Assembly: GCA_002343505.1 (NCBI GenBank)
Contig: DDQZ01000028.1
Coordinates: 5,627-69,626, forward strand
DNA from: Verrucomicrobiaceae bacterium UBA2429
GTDB lineage: Bacteria > Verrucomicrobiota > Verrucomicrobiia > Verrucomicrobiales > Verrucomicrobiaceae
Direction: 5' to 3'
DNA length: 64,000 nt
Shown one piece after another: positions 1-9,100 of the stretch (position 1 is its first letter; each line of letters starts with the position of its first letter). The translations under genes and the position numbers were made by a program. The notes under the pieces are model-generated. The model was not told the DNA's origin, did not search any database, and saw only the letters and a list, made by a program, of their open reading frames with translations.

Positions 1-57
1 ATTCTGGCGAATGCGCCTACACGGCGCTGTAGGCGCGCTTGCCAAAGCGCGGGAGTG
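1..57. repeat. REP palindrome pair, left of the RAYT gene
   Basis: Two small palindromes lie side by side. The second, at 35-50, is GCGCTT-GCCA-AAGCGC, a 6-bp stem with a 4-base loop. The first is a truncated copy of the GCATTC-TGGC-GAATGC element that is complete at 680-700. The same pair recurs right of the transposase gene, and a divergent copy lies at 26201-26227. This is the arrangement expected of REP/BIME elements around the RAYT that mobilises them. The window begins inside the element. Confidence 0.75.
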
Positions 58-629
58 TTGTTGTGTGGCAGGAAATGACGCCCAAGCCCGATCCAAATCC
101 CGATCATTTGCCGCGGCTGGCGGATTCAGCTTACAGGGGCAGGGCCATCGTCCACTGGACGCTCACGGTGCGGGACCGGGGCGCGGGCTGGCTGGACGCG
201 CGTTTCACCACCCGTTTCCGCTGGCTGCTGCTGCACGGCTGCGGACGTTATCAGGTCGCCTGCCCTGTGCATTGCCTGATGCCGGATCATGTGCATCTCC
301 TGCTGCACGGCTGGAGTCGCGAAGGAGACCAGCGCGGATTCATCCGCTTTCTGCGCCGGCATTCCGGCGGGTTGCTCAAGGAGACCGGCCACCGCTGGCA
401 GCCCCAGGCTCACGACCATGTGCTGCGCCCGGAAGAGAGTGACCGCCATGCTTATGAGGCGCTGGTTCACTACATCGCGCAGAATCCGGTGCGCGCGGGG
501 CTGGCGAAGGAGGCCCGTGACTGGCCGCACACAGGCGCGGTGATCCCGGGCTACCCGGAGTTGAAATTCTGGCTGCCGGACTTCTGGCCGCGCTACTGGC
601 GCTTGAGGAGATCGCGCGAGCACCTGTAG
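39..629 (+). CDS. REP-associated tyrosine transposase (RAYT, Y1_Tnp/IS200-like)
   Basis: A 196-aa single-strand transposase of the Y1/HUH superfamily. The metal-binding HUH-type motif is visible in MPDHVHLLLHG (about residues 81-91), and YIAQNPVRAGL (about residues 146-156) is the conserved C-terminal block of the RAYT family, which carries the catalytic Tyr helix. RAYTs are thought to excise and move REP hairpins rather than their own gene. The context fits: REP palindromes lie on both sides, and the TAG stop is itself part of the downstream REP (CTGTAG). The annotated start at 39 overlaps the left REP; an internal ATG at 75 is an equally good start. No upstream partner gene is visible because the window begins here. 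Confidence 0.9.
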   Translation: MPKRGSVVVWQEMTPKPDPNPDHLPRLADSAYRGRAIVHWTLTVRDRGAGWLDARFTTRFRWLLLHGCGRYQVACPVHCLMPDHVHLLLHGWSREGDQRGFIRFLRRHSGGLLKETGHRWQPQAHDHVLRPEESDRHAYEALVHYIAQNPVRAGLAKEARDWPHTGAVIPGYPELKFWLPDFWPRYWRLRRSREHL

Positions 630-796
630 GCGCGCTTGCCAAAGCGCGGGATGCGCCTCCGCTGCGGCATCCAGGCCCCGCATTCTGGCGAATGCGCCTA
701 CACGGTGCTGTAGGCGCGCTTGCCAAAGCGCGGGTTGTGCTCCCGCTGCGGCATCCAGGCCCCGCATTCCGGCGAATGCGCCTGCACGGGGCGGGG
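624..796. repeat. REP/BIME cluster, right of the RAYT gene
   Basis: Two units of about 84 bp. Each begins with CTGTAGGCGCGC (at 624 and 708), continues through the GCGCTT-GCCA-AAGCGC palindrome and a linker GCTGCGGCATCCAGGCCCC, then reaches a second palindrome, GCATTC-TGGC-GAATGC or its variant with CCGG. The units alternate in orientation as in BIMEs. The first unit supplies the stop codon of the RAYT gene. The last unit ends about 10 bp before the stop of the convergent esterase gene, so the cluster may also act as a 3' stabiliser or terminator. Confidence 0.75.
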
Positions 797-1888
797 TCAC
801 CTTTTTAACCACCACTCGAGGAAGCGGTAGATGTGCTCGTTGGATTCGGCGTCGGGGGAGTGGTCGGGGCGGTTGGTCATGGCGACGCGGTCGTGGTGGC
901 CGAGGAGGCGGTTGACGGCGCGGATGTGGTTGAGGGCGGCCCAGCGCTTGGGCGGGTCTTCGGCGCCGCCGGAGACGAGGAAGGGACGCGGGGCCATGAG
1001 GGCCTGGAGCTCGACGAGGTCGCGCCCGGCGGCGATGAGCTGCCTGTAGGCGCCGGTGCGGGGGTTGTCCGGGGTGACGAGGCCGGGCTTGCGGGTCAGG
1101 GCGGGGTCGAGTCCGAGGTACCAGGGCTCCTGGTAGTTGATGCTGGCGCGGGTTTCGTCAAAGACGATGCCGGGGTCTGACCAGACGCCGCAGTCGTATT
1201 TGTCCCAGAGGCAGGCGGAGAACATGGCCCATTTGCCGCCGTAGGAGTGGCCGCAGATGCCGATGCGGTCGGGGCGCACTTCGGGCATTTGGGAAAGGGC
1301 CTGCCAGGCGTTGGCGGAGATGTGGGCGAGGTAGCTGAGGGGCTGGCAGCGGGCGCCGGGGGTGAGGACGGGGCGGCGGGCGTCGCCGCCGGGGGAGCCG
1401 ATGCTGAGGGTGACGAAGCCGCGCCGGGCGAGCTGCCAGGCGAAGTCGCGGAAGGGCTTGCCGGTGAGTCCGGCGCTGGTCTCGGGATCATAAAAGGGCA
1501 CGAAGACGGCGGGGAAGGGCCCGGGGCCGTCGGGGATGAGCAGGTAGCCTTCGCCGGTCTGCTGCCGGGCGATCTGGAGGCGGACGCGCTTTTGGGTGAG
1601 GTTTTCCCGCCGGGTGGTCTCCAGCACTTGGAGCGCGGGCTTTTCCAGCACGGGCGGCCACGGCCCCATGAGGGTGTGCCAGGCGTGGAGGATCTCCCGC
1701 CGCCGCTCCTGCCACTGCGCGGGTGTCTGGACGGGGCGCCCGTCATTGAAGATGAGGGGGGATTTGTAATGGCCGAGGTCGGCGGCGAACCCGGCGGGCG
1801 GGGTGAAGGAGGGGGCGATGGCTTGCCAGTCATCCGCGGCGCTGATGAGGGCGGTGCTGGCGGCGAGGCAAAGAAGGGCGCGGTTCAT
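797..1888 (-). CDS. secreted alpha/beta-hydrolase, acetyl xylan esterase/dienelactone hydrolase-like
   Basis: A 363-aa protein with a short N-terminal signal peptide (LLCLAASTALISAA). The nucleophile elbow GHSYGG is at residues 213-218 (Ser215), followed by a plausible Asp and a C-terminal His (RPDHSP) for the triad. The overall form matches the large periplasmic esterases of Verrucomicrobiota and Planctomycetota that sit near polysaccharide-degradation genes. An acetyl-ester or related substrate is inferred from the family, not shown by the sequence. Convergent with the RAYT locus; the metallohydrolase gene upstream is on the same strand, 30 bp away. Confidence 0.8.
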   Translation of the reverse strand: MNRALLCLAASTALISAADDWQAIAPSFTPPAGFAADLGHYKSPLIFNDGRPVQTPAQWQERRREILHAWHTLMGPWPPVLEKPALQVLETTRRENLTQKRVRLQIARQQTGEGYLLIPDGPGPFPAVFVPFYDPETSAGLTGKPFRDFAWQLARRGFVTLSIGSPGGDARRPVLTPGARCQPLSYLAHISANAWQALSQMPEVRPDRIGICGHSYGGKWAMFSACLWDKYDCGVWSDPGIVFDETRASINYQEPWYLGLDPALTRKPGLVTPDNPRTGAYRQLIAAGRDLVELQALMAPRPFLVSGGAEDPPKRWAALNHIRAVNRLLGHHDRVAMTNRPDHSPDAESNEHIYRFLEWWLKR

Positions 1889-1918
1889 GGCGGATGCTTA
1901 CGCGGCGGGGGGCGCGGG

Positions 1919-2785
1919 TCATGCGGGCTCCGCGGTCATGCTGACGCGCCCGCCGCAGGTCGGGAGGGCGTGGGCCTGGCCGAGGCGGCCGCAGGCGGCG
2001 GCGAACTCGTCGGGCGGCTCGGTGTTGAAGGTGAACATTTCGTAGTGGCAGGGGATGACGATGTGGGCGGAGCAGGCGCGGGCGAGGGCGGCGGCTTCGG
2101 TGCCGTTGAGGTTGCCGGCGACGCCGCGCTCGGGCTTGCGCCCGTTGATGGGCAGGAGCATGACGTGGCAGCGGTAGGCGCCCAAGGTGCAGAGCGCGGG
2201 GAGCAGCCCGTCGTGCCAGAGGGTGTCGCCGCTGTGGTAGAGGGTGAAGGGGCCGGCGCGCAGGATGTAGCCGAGGTAGTGGTGGCGGCCCTGGGCGTCG
2301 GTCTTGAGGTCCTCGTGGGCGGCGGGCACGGGGATGAGCTGCCAGCCGCGCCCGCGCATGTGGATGCCGTGGTGGAGCGGGTGGAACTGGATCGGGGCGC
2401 CGGCGAGGCGGGCGCGGGCCTCCTCGAGGATGGCGGCGGGGAGGGCGAGCCGGACGCCGGGGTGGCTCTCCGCCAGGGGGCGGAGGGTGCCGGGGTCGAG
2501 GTGGTCGGTGTGGATGTGGCTGGCGGTGATGACGCGGGGCCGGGGCAGCAGGGCGGGATCCACGCAGCGGGCGGTCATGCGGATGTGCGGGTTGGCGGTG
2601 CCGGCGTATTTTTCGGTGAGGCTGTCGGAGAGGTAGGGGTCGAAGAGGAAGACGTGGCCGTCATGCTTGACGAGGAAGCCGCTCTGGCCGAGCCACCAGA
2701 TATGCAGGCGGGTGTTGTCGCCGGGGCCGCCGTGGGCGGCGATGTCGGCGAGGAGGACGTCGTCCCGGCGTGTGGGCTGGATCAT
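1919..2785 (-). CDS. UlaG-like metallo-beta-lactamase-fold hydrolase
   Basis: A 288-aa cytosolic protein of the metallo-beta-lactamase superfamily. The zinc motif HIHTDH is at residues 90-95. Further ligand regions are visible as YHSGDT and, near the C-terminus, IPCHYEMF. The LLPINGR stretch and overall length match the UlaG/L-ascorbate-6-phosphate lactonase-like group, which also includes NAPE-PLD-type phosphodiesterases. No ascorbate pathway genes are nearby, so the true substrate is unknown. It lies 13 bp downstream of the nucleoside transporter gene in the same direction and probably shares its transcript. Confidence 0.82.
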   Translation of the reverse strand: MIQPTRRDDVLLADIAAHGGPGDNTRLHIWWLGQSGFLVKHDGHVFLFDPYLSDSLTEKYAGTANPHIRMTARCVDPALLPRPRVITASHIHTDHLDPGTLRPLAESHPGVRLALPAAILEEARARLAGAPIQFHPLHHGIHMRGRGWQLIPVPAAHEDLKTDAQGRHHYLGYILRAGPFTLYHSGDTLWHDGLLPALCTLGAYRCHVMLLPINGRKPERGVAGNLNGTEAAALARACSAHIVIPCHYEMFTFNTEPPDEFAAACGRLGQAHALPTCGGRVSMTAEPA

Positions 2786-2798
2786 GGGGTGGGCGGGA

Positions 2799-4052
2799 TC
2801 ATGGGGTGAGCAGGCCGGCGAGGCTGGCGGTGGTGTAGCAGGTGAGCAGGCCGCCGGTCATGGCTTTGAGACCGAGGCGGGCGAGGTCGGCGCGGCGGGA
2901 GGGGACGAGCGCGCCGATGCCGCCGACCTGGATGGCGATGCTGGCGAAGTTGGCGAAACCGCAGAGGGCGTAGGTGGCGATGACGGCGCTGCGCGGCTGG
3001 AGCGCGCCGTCCTTGATGGCGTTGCCAAGGCTGAGGTAGCCGATGAATTCATTGAGCACGACGCGCTCGCCGAGCAGGGAGCCGACGAGGCGGCAGTCCT
3101 GCGCGGGGACGCCCATGAGCCAGGCGAAGGGGGCGTTCACCCAGCCGAGAAAGGTCTGCAAGGGGGTGGTGTTGACGACGCCGAGGAGGCCGAGGGCGAG
3201 GGAGAGGAGGTGATTGACCAGGGCGACGAGGGCGACGAAGGCGATGAGCATGGCCATGACGTTGATGGCGAGCTTGACGCCGTCCTGCGCGCCGCGGCAG
3301 AGGGCGTCGAGGCCGTTGACGGGCGGGTCTTCCTCCGCCCCGGGCGGCGGCGCGGCGCGTGTGGAGGCGGCGGGCGCGGTCGCGGGCAGCATGATTTTGG
3401 CGATCATGAGCGCGGCGGGGGCGCTCATGACGGAGGCGGTGAGCAGGTGCCCGGCGGAGATGCCGAAGGAGACGTAGGCGGCAAGCACGCCGCCGGCGAT
3501 GGTGGCCATGCCGCCGGTCATGAGGGCGAGCAGCTCGCTGCGCGTCATGCCGGGCAGGTAGGGCCGGACGACGAGCGGGGCCTCGGTCTGCCCCATGAAG
3601 ACATTGGCCGCGGCGGCCAGGCTCTCGCTGCCGCTGGTGCCCATGGCGCGGCGCATGACCCAGGCCATGCCGCGCACGACGAGCTGGAGCACGCCGTAGT
3701 GGTAGAGCGCGGCGGAGAGGGCGGAGACGAGGACGATGGTGCCGGTGACGGTGACGACGAAGATGAAGGCGTTCTCAGGCCCCCATTTCTCCGCCAGCAG
3801 CGCCTCGTCGGCCAGCGGGCCGAAGACCATGGCGGCGCCTTTGCCGGCAAAGCCCAGCAGGGTGCGGAAGGTGTCGTCCAGGCTCTGGAAAAAGGCGCGC
3901 CCCGCGCCCGTGCGCAGGATGAGCCAGCCAAGCGCGGCCTGCAGCGCGAGTCCGGCGGCAAGGGCGCGCCAGGGAAAGGCGCGGCGGTTTTCCGAAAGCG
4001 CCCACGCCAGCGCGGGAAAGGCGAGGAGTCCGAGAAGTCCGGCGGCGGGCAT
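2799..4052 (-). CDS. concentrative nucleoside transporter (CNT/NupC family)
   Basis: A 417-aa multi-pass inner-membrane protein, close to the usual length of about 400 aa. CNT hallmarks are the hairpin GQTEAPLVVRPYL, the following MTGGMATIAGGVLAAYV, the NEFIGYLSL segment and the C-terminal CGFANFASIAIQVGGIGALVP. These line the nucleoside and cation sites in the family. It is expected to import nucleosides using an H+ or Na+ gradient; specificity cannot be read from the sequence. It starts 36 bp after the small membrane protein gene on the same strand, followed by the UlaG-like gene, suggesting a three-gene unit. Confidence 0.92.
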   Translation of the reverse strand: MPAAGLLGLLAFPALAWALSENRRAFPWRALAAGLALQAALGWLILRTGAGRAFFQSLDDTFRTLLGFAGKGAAMVFGPLADEALLAEKWGPENAFIFVVTVTGTIVLVSALSAALYHYGVLQLVVRGMAWVMRRAMGTSGSESLAAAANVFMGQTEAPLVVRPYLPGMTRSELLALMTGGMATIAGGVLAAYVSFGISAGHLLTASVMSAPAALMIAKIMLPATAPAASTRAAPPPGAEEDPPVNGLDALCRGAQDGVKLAINVMAMLIAFVALVALVNHLLSLALGLLGVVNTTPLQTFLGWVNAPFAWLMGVPAQDCRLVGSLLGERVVLNEFIGYLSLGNAIKDGALQPRSAVIATYALCGFANFASIAIQVGGIGALVPSRRADLARLGLKAMTGGLLTCYTTASLAGLLTP

Positions 4053-4088
4053 GGCGGGGAGTGAGGCGGGATTCGCGCCGGGCGGGCG

Positions 4089-4445
4089 TCATTCCTCCAG
4101 GGTGGCGGGCCGCTGCTTGAGCAGGCGCTCCTCCAGGGTGGGCAGGCGGGATTCATGGCGCGCCTTGTGCGTCAGCCCGGTGAGGATGACGCCGACGTCG
4201 AGCACGAGGAAGATCATGGCGAAGACGATGCCGTAGTGCTTGAGGCGCTCGTCGAGGTATTTGTTCCGGTTCACGGAGAAATCCTCCGGCCTTGTGAAGC
4301 GCGACTGCCAGAAGCGCCGCCACTGGCGCGGCTCGCGCGAGATGCTGAAGGCCACGGCAAAGAGCGCCGTGAGCACGATGAAGCCGATCTGGTAAGGAAG
4401 TGGAAAACGCTCGTCCATGGCGGGCCGCCCGGCTTCATAAAACAA
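4089..4445 (-). CDS. small two-helix membrane protein, unknown function
   Basis: A 118-aa protein, or 109 aa if the internal Met at 4418 is used. Two hydrophobic segments (IGFIVLTALFAVAFSI and YGIVFAMIFLVLDVGVILTGL) are separated by a basic, Arg/Trp-rich stretch, giving a helical hairpin. The C-terminus is charged. I do not recognise a family. It is the first gene of the run leading to the nucleoside transporter and is divergent from the AEC transporter gene, with which it shares a 63-bp intergenic region. Confidence 0.7.
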   Translation of the reverse strand: MFYEAGRPAMDERFPLPYQIGFIVLTALFAVAFSISREPRQWRRFWQSRFTRPEDFSVNRNKYLDERLKHYGIVFAMIFLVLDVGVILTGLTHKARHESRLPTLEERLLKQRPATLEE

Positions 4446-4508
4446 AGCGCGCGCAATGGCAACGCGGGAATGCCGGGGAATTTGGCGGCGGTGTTTGCCA
4501 GCGGCGTC

Positions 4509-5471
4509 ATGCGGAGTATGGGAGGGCGCGTTTTGAAGCTCGATTTCGCCAGCATCCTCACCGTGGTCCTGCCCGTCTATCTGACGATGGCCGCGGGCGC
4601 GGCGGCGCGGCGGCTGAAGGTGCTGCCCCAGGAGGCGGATGCCGGACTGATGAAGCTGTCCATCACCCTGCTCACGCCCTGCCTCATCCTGGAGCGCGTG
4701 GCGGGCAATGAATCGGTGATGAGCCCGCTGCCGGTGCTGCTGGCGGCGGGGCTGGGTTACGGCCTGGTGGCGCTGGGCATCGCGGTGTCATTTTTCGCCG
4801 CGCCGCTCATCGGGCTGCAAAAGCACGCGGGCAGGCGCACCTTCGCCGTGAGCTGCGGACTGCAAAACTACGGCTTCGTGGCCATCCCCATCGTCACCTC
4901 GCTGTTTCCGGACAAGGGCACGCTGGGCGTGCTCTTCACCTTCACCCTCGGCGTGGAGCTGGCCTGCTGGACGGCGGGCGTGGGCCTGCTCACCGGCCTG
5001 GGCAGGGCGCCCTGGCGGCTGGCGCTGAACCCGCCCGTGATGGCCATCCTTTTTTCCCTGCTGCTGAACTTCACCGGCCTGCATGCCTGGGTGCCAGATG
5101 TGGCGCACAACACTCTCGGCATGATGGGCGCCTGCGCCGTGCCGCTGTCCGTGCTGCTCATCGGCGCGTCCATCCACGATGTCTGGGGCCAGGAGGCCAT
5201 GCGCTGGTCGGTGGCGGTGCTGGCTCCCGTGCTGCGCCTGGCGCTCATCCCGCTGGCCTTCCTGGCCTGCGCGCAATGGCTGCCCGTGACCCAGGAGCTG
5301 CGCAACGTGCTCATCGTCCAGGGCGCCATGCCCAGCGCCGTCTTCAACATCGTCATCGCCCGCCACTACGGCGGCCACGCCCCAACCGCCGTCCAGTGCG
5401 TCCTGGCCACCACCCTCGTCAGCCTGCTCACCACCCCGCTCGTGCTCGCCTGGGCGCTGCGGCAGGTGTGA
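4509..5471 (+). CDS. AEC-family (auxin efflux carrier-like) membrane transporter
   Basis: An integral membrane protein of about 320 aa with roughly ten hydrophobic segments. The conserved N-terminal SILTVVLPVYLTMAAG and central CGLQNYGFVAIPI segments, and the repeated five-helix halves, are typical of the membrane transport protein family PF03547. Bacterial members move small carboxylates such as malate; the substrate here is unknown. The open frame extends back to 4155, but that part is antisense to the small membrane protein gene, so the ATG at 4509 is chosen (4518 and a TTG at 4533 are alternatives). A hairpin follows the stop. Confidence 0.85.
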   Translation: MRSMGGRVLKLDFASILTVVLPVYLTMAAGAAARRLKVLPQEADAGLMKLSITLLTPCLILERVAGNESVMSPLPVLLAAGLGYGLVALGIAVSFFAAPLIGLQKHAGRRTFAVSCGLQNYGFVAIPIVTSLFPDKGTLGVLFTFTLGVELACWTAGVGLLTGLGRAPWRLALNPPVMAILFSLLLNFTGLHAWVPDVAHNTLGMMGACAVPLSVLLIGASIHDVWGQEAMRWSVAVLAPVLRLALIPLAFLACAQWLPVTQELRNVLIVQGAMPSAVFNIVIARHYGGHAPTAVQCVLATTLVSLLTTPLVLAWALRQV

Positions 5472-5480
5472 CCCAGGGTG

Positions 5481-5501
5481 GGGCAACCGTCCCGGTTGCC
5501 C
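5481..5501 (+). terminator. hairpin after the AEC transporter gene
   Basis: A perfect 8-bp stem, GGGCAACC / GGTTGCCC, with a 5-base loop, begins 10 bases after the stop codon. It lacks a following T-run, so intrinsic termination would be atypical; it may simply be a 3' stabilising hairpin. Confidence 0.5.
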
Positions 5502-6185
5502 GCTTGAGACTGCAACCCTCCCAACCCGCCAGGAATCGAATCCAAATCACCAGTCAGCTCCTTGGATTACACGCAACGATTTTCCGCATCATGCTGATTT
5601 TCAGTTGTTTGAGATTGGATTCTTCCTTGGATCAGGTCACGAAATCGTGAAAAGCGCGTGCCTTGTTCAAGCCTGAAGGGCTTGCGCATCAAAGCCCTGT
5701 CTTGACACTCCCCCCGACTTCCTGGAAAACTCTCCTCTCATGTCCCGACCGCTGAATGCCAAGTCTGCTGCCAAAGACCCCAGCACCGCCAGCCGCGACA
5801 TTGAGGACGACATCGGCGAGGAACAAGCCGACTCCGCCACGTCCAGCATTCCGACGAGCGTGAGCGCGAAACCTAAATCGAGAAGTCACTTTGCGGGTCT
5901 TTTGCGAAGCGAAAGACAACTCCTCGCCAACCCGTCATTCTACGACTCCGACACTGCCCTGCCCGGCAGTGCATTCCTTCACAGCGAAGCCAAACCGCAG
6001 GTCGTGAGCGAAGCGAAGGGCAAGTTCCACAGGGAGAGGGCGTGCATTAGCAATGGAGCGGAGCGATACGGACAACAGAAGGTTGCCAGCAATGTGAGCG
6101 CGGGAGCGTTAATAGTTCGGCGTCCCGTCCGGGGACAGCGGCAATCCTCTCACCGTGAACGCTTCCAACCAAAAGCAAGCAGCCG
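5502..6185. other. intergenic stretch upstream of the STAND gene, no convincing gene
   Basis: About 680 bp. A reading frame is open at 5740-6189 on the plus strand (149 codons), and shorter ones lie on the minus strand. The composition is odd: GAGCG and GCGAAGCGA motifs recur, and the translation is rich in Ser, Ala, Arg and Glu with no recognisable domain. A TTGACA hexamer is at 5702-5707, 32 bp before the ATG at 5740. The region may hold the promoter of the large downstream gene or a decayed reading frame. Confidence 0.4.
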
Positions 6186-9100
6186 GTGAAAAAGGCTCCC
6201 AAACGCACCGCAATCAAACAAAGCGGCTCCAAATTCGGAGGGCGCGCGACTGCTGTTGGTGTCGGCTATGAAGCGAAGGTTGCTGCATTCGTTGCCGTGA
6301 AAATGCTGGCGGGGGAGGCCTGCGATGTTTGGGAAGGTGTCAGCGGCGCTGATGTCGCGGCGGTGACAATGCAGGACGCCGGAGCGGTGGATGATGTCGT
6401 GGTGGAATTGAGTGATGAGCCAGCAGGTAAAATTTTCATTTCGGCCAAGCACAGGGCCGGAGCCATCGCGCTTACAGCCACAAGCGTTGTGTTCACGGAC
6501 GTAGTCGGTTCCTTTGTTCGACAGTTCTCAGAGCTGGCCGGCGAAGCGCGAAACTGCAGCCGCCTTGTATGGGCAGTGCCGTCCACGGCGGGCCGACGGG
6601 TCACGCAGGAGTTGCGAGGTGTGCTCAACACGTTCCGCGCGGACGATAGCACGAGTATGCCGGATTTCTTGAAGCGAAGGCAGACGAAGGAACGGGAAGC
6701 CATGAGCGCACTGCGCGAGCAGACAAAACGAGCATGGAAGCAGACACACAAGCAATTGCCGACGGATGTTGAACTGTGTGAGTTTCTTCGGCTGGTTCAT
6801 GTAGAGGTGTTCGACTTCGGCGATGGCGGTCAAAGCGAACAAACGGCTTTGCTTACCATTCGCAGTTCTCTGGCATCAAAGCCCGCGGACGCGAAACATA
6901 TCTGGAACTGGCTCGATCTTCACTTCCGGCAGAACAACGAGCGTGGATTGCGGAGAACAGCCGCCACACTGCGGCAGCGGCTGACAACCGAGACACGCAT
7001 GAAACTCAAGGCTGCGCAATCCTTCGCGGAGGACATCGCGTTTTTTCGGCAGCTCACCACGAGAAACCTCGACCGGCTCAAAGACCACACGCTGCTGCGT
7101 TTTCCGAATGCCGAGATTCACATCGAGCGCACAGCAGAACTGTCTGCATTGGTTGCTGCGGCGAAGTGCGGACACCTGCTTGTCACTGGCGAGCCGGGTT
7201 GTGGCAAAAGCGGGCTGATGCACCCGCTCGCGGAGACCCTCGTTCGCGACGGTGTTCCCGTGGTGCTGCTGCTCGCGGAGGAGATTTTTGGGAAGGAATG
7301 GAATGGCCTGCCGAATCTGCCCGGTCTCACACGTGCGCTGGATGATGTGCTCGCCAACTGGCCCGACGGAGCGCGGGGTGTGCTCATTACCGATGCGCTG
7401 GATGCCGTGCGCGACGTGGACACCCAGAAGTTGCTGCGCCGTCTGCTTCAGGATGTGCAGCGGGGCAACTCGGGCTGGAATGTCGTTGCAAGCGTGCGGG
7501 AATTTGACCTGAAATACGGGCGTGAACTGAGGGAGATGTTTCCCGGCGGAGGCGTGGAAGGCCACGCTTCGGGCGAGTTTGCAGGTGTCGCGCATTTTCA
7601 CGTCTCCGGGCTGACAGATGCCCATCTCGATGCACTCATCGTAAAGGTGTCGGATATCGAACCTTTCATCGCGAGCGCGCGGGCCAGCCACCGTGCTGTA
7701 GGCATTCACCGCTCGCCCTTTTTCCTGAGGATCGCGGCGGAACTCCTGCGTGCGGGAGTGTCGGCCGCGAGGCTGGCCGATTGGAGCAGTCCGGCGGTGC
7801 TGCTTCGCAGATTTTGGGAAGAACGACTTCAGTCCGGCGCTGGCTCCAGCGCCCGTGAGAGCGCTCTCCAATCAATCTGCGGACGAATGGTGGAACTTCG
7901 GAGGATGGCGCTTTCGATGCAGGAAGTCTCTCTCGGTGTGCCAGAGCGCGATGCCGTCACGGAACTTCGCAGTCGCGGCATTCTCCAATCACCGGCGCTG
8001 AGACATGGTAGCACTGTTGGTGGTGGAGAACTACGCTTCTCCCATCACCTTCTCCACGACTATGCCGTGGCGCGCTCGTTGATTCCGGACACAGCGGCAC
8101 CGTTCTCGGCATTCGCCATCCGTCATCCGCTGCTACCCATATTCTATCGGCAGAGCTTCCTGTTGGCGCTGGAAGAACTTTGGGACGGGCACGATGGACG
8201 GGCAGGTTTCTGGGAAACGGCGCTAAAGTTGGAGAGTGACGACCGCTTGAACGATGCGGTTAAGATTCTTGCGCCAATCCTCGCTGCGCGGCGAGTGGAC
8301 GACTCCTGCGATTTGCTGCCGCTCTCTGACGCTGTCGCGGCATCGACTAACGAGTATTCACCAGCGTTGAACGCACTCCGACATATGGCTTCGGGCCTAC
8401 AGGATGTCACGGACGATTCCCTTCGTGCCGGGGCAAGTGCGTGGTGTGGTTTCGCGGCGAAGCTGGCAACATTGCTGCCGGGACGTGCTTCGCTGGAGAC
8501 TCCGCTCGTTCACATCATTGCGCGATTCAACTCCGCCAGCGCAGCCTTCGCGGACGGGCCGTTGCGCGACCTCAACGCGGCGGCGCGGGGCTTGTTGGCG
8601 CATCATGTAGCGAAGGAAGTGTCGCGCGGTTGGCGATACGCTGGGCTTACGGCCAGTGAAACTCTATGCCGGACATTCCGCCTTGCGCCTGCGGAGACAG
8701 AGGCGGCGTTCTGCTCGATGCTCAGTCGGGAGCGGCTGGCCGGATTTCCTCACTGGGATTTGTTCGATTTGGCGCATCAGCTCAAGCATCTCGGCGACGA
8801 AGGAGAATCCGTGGTGCTCCGGCTGTTCGAGGCGGCATTCTCGACCGAACCTGAATCGAACGAATGGGAGGCCTTCGGTGGGCAAATCATGCCGATGCGG
8901 ATGCAGACCCGCGATAACTGGAACAGTATCCACTACTCGCTCGCGGGATATTACCAAAGCAGGCCGGGCACCAACGCTGGACTGATGACAGAGCTTGCCT
9001 GCATTGCCTGGAACGCTGCGGTGCGAAGACTCGAACGGGGTGAATCGGATGAGCGCGTCATGGTGACGTTCAGCTTTCGCGGAGCGGAATGTGCGCTGGT

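Noticed and set aside
39..629. Complete IS200/IS605 insertion sequence
   Set aside because: The family blocks and the flanking REPs identify a RAYT, which does not move as a self-contained IS.
5740..6189. 149-codon frame upstream of the STAND gene as a genuine gene
   Set aside because: Composition is repetitive, no domain is visible and it runs into the STAND start; kept only as part of an intergenic note.
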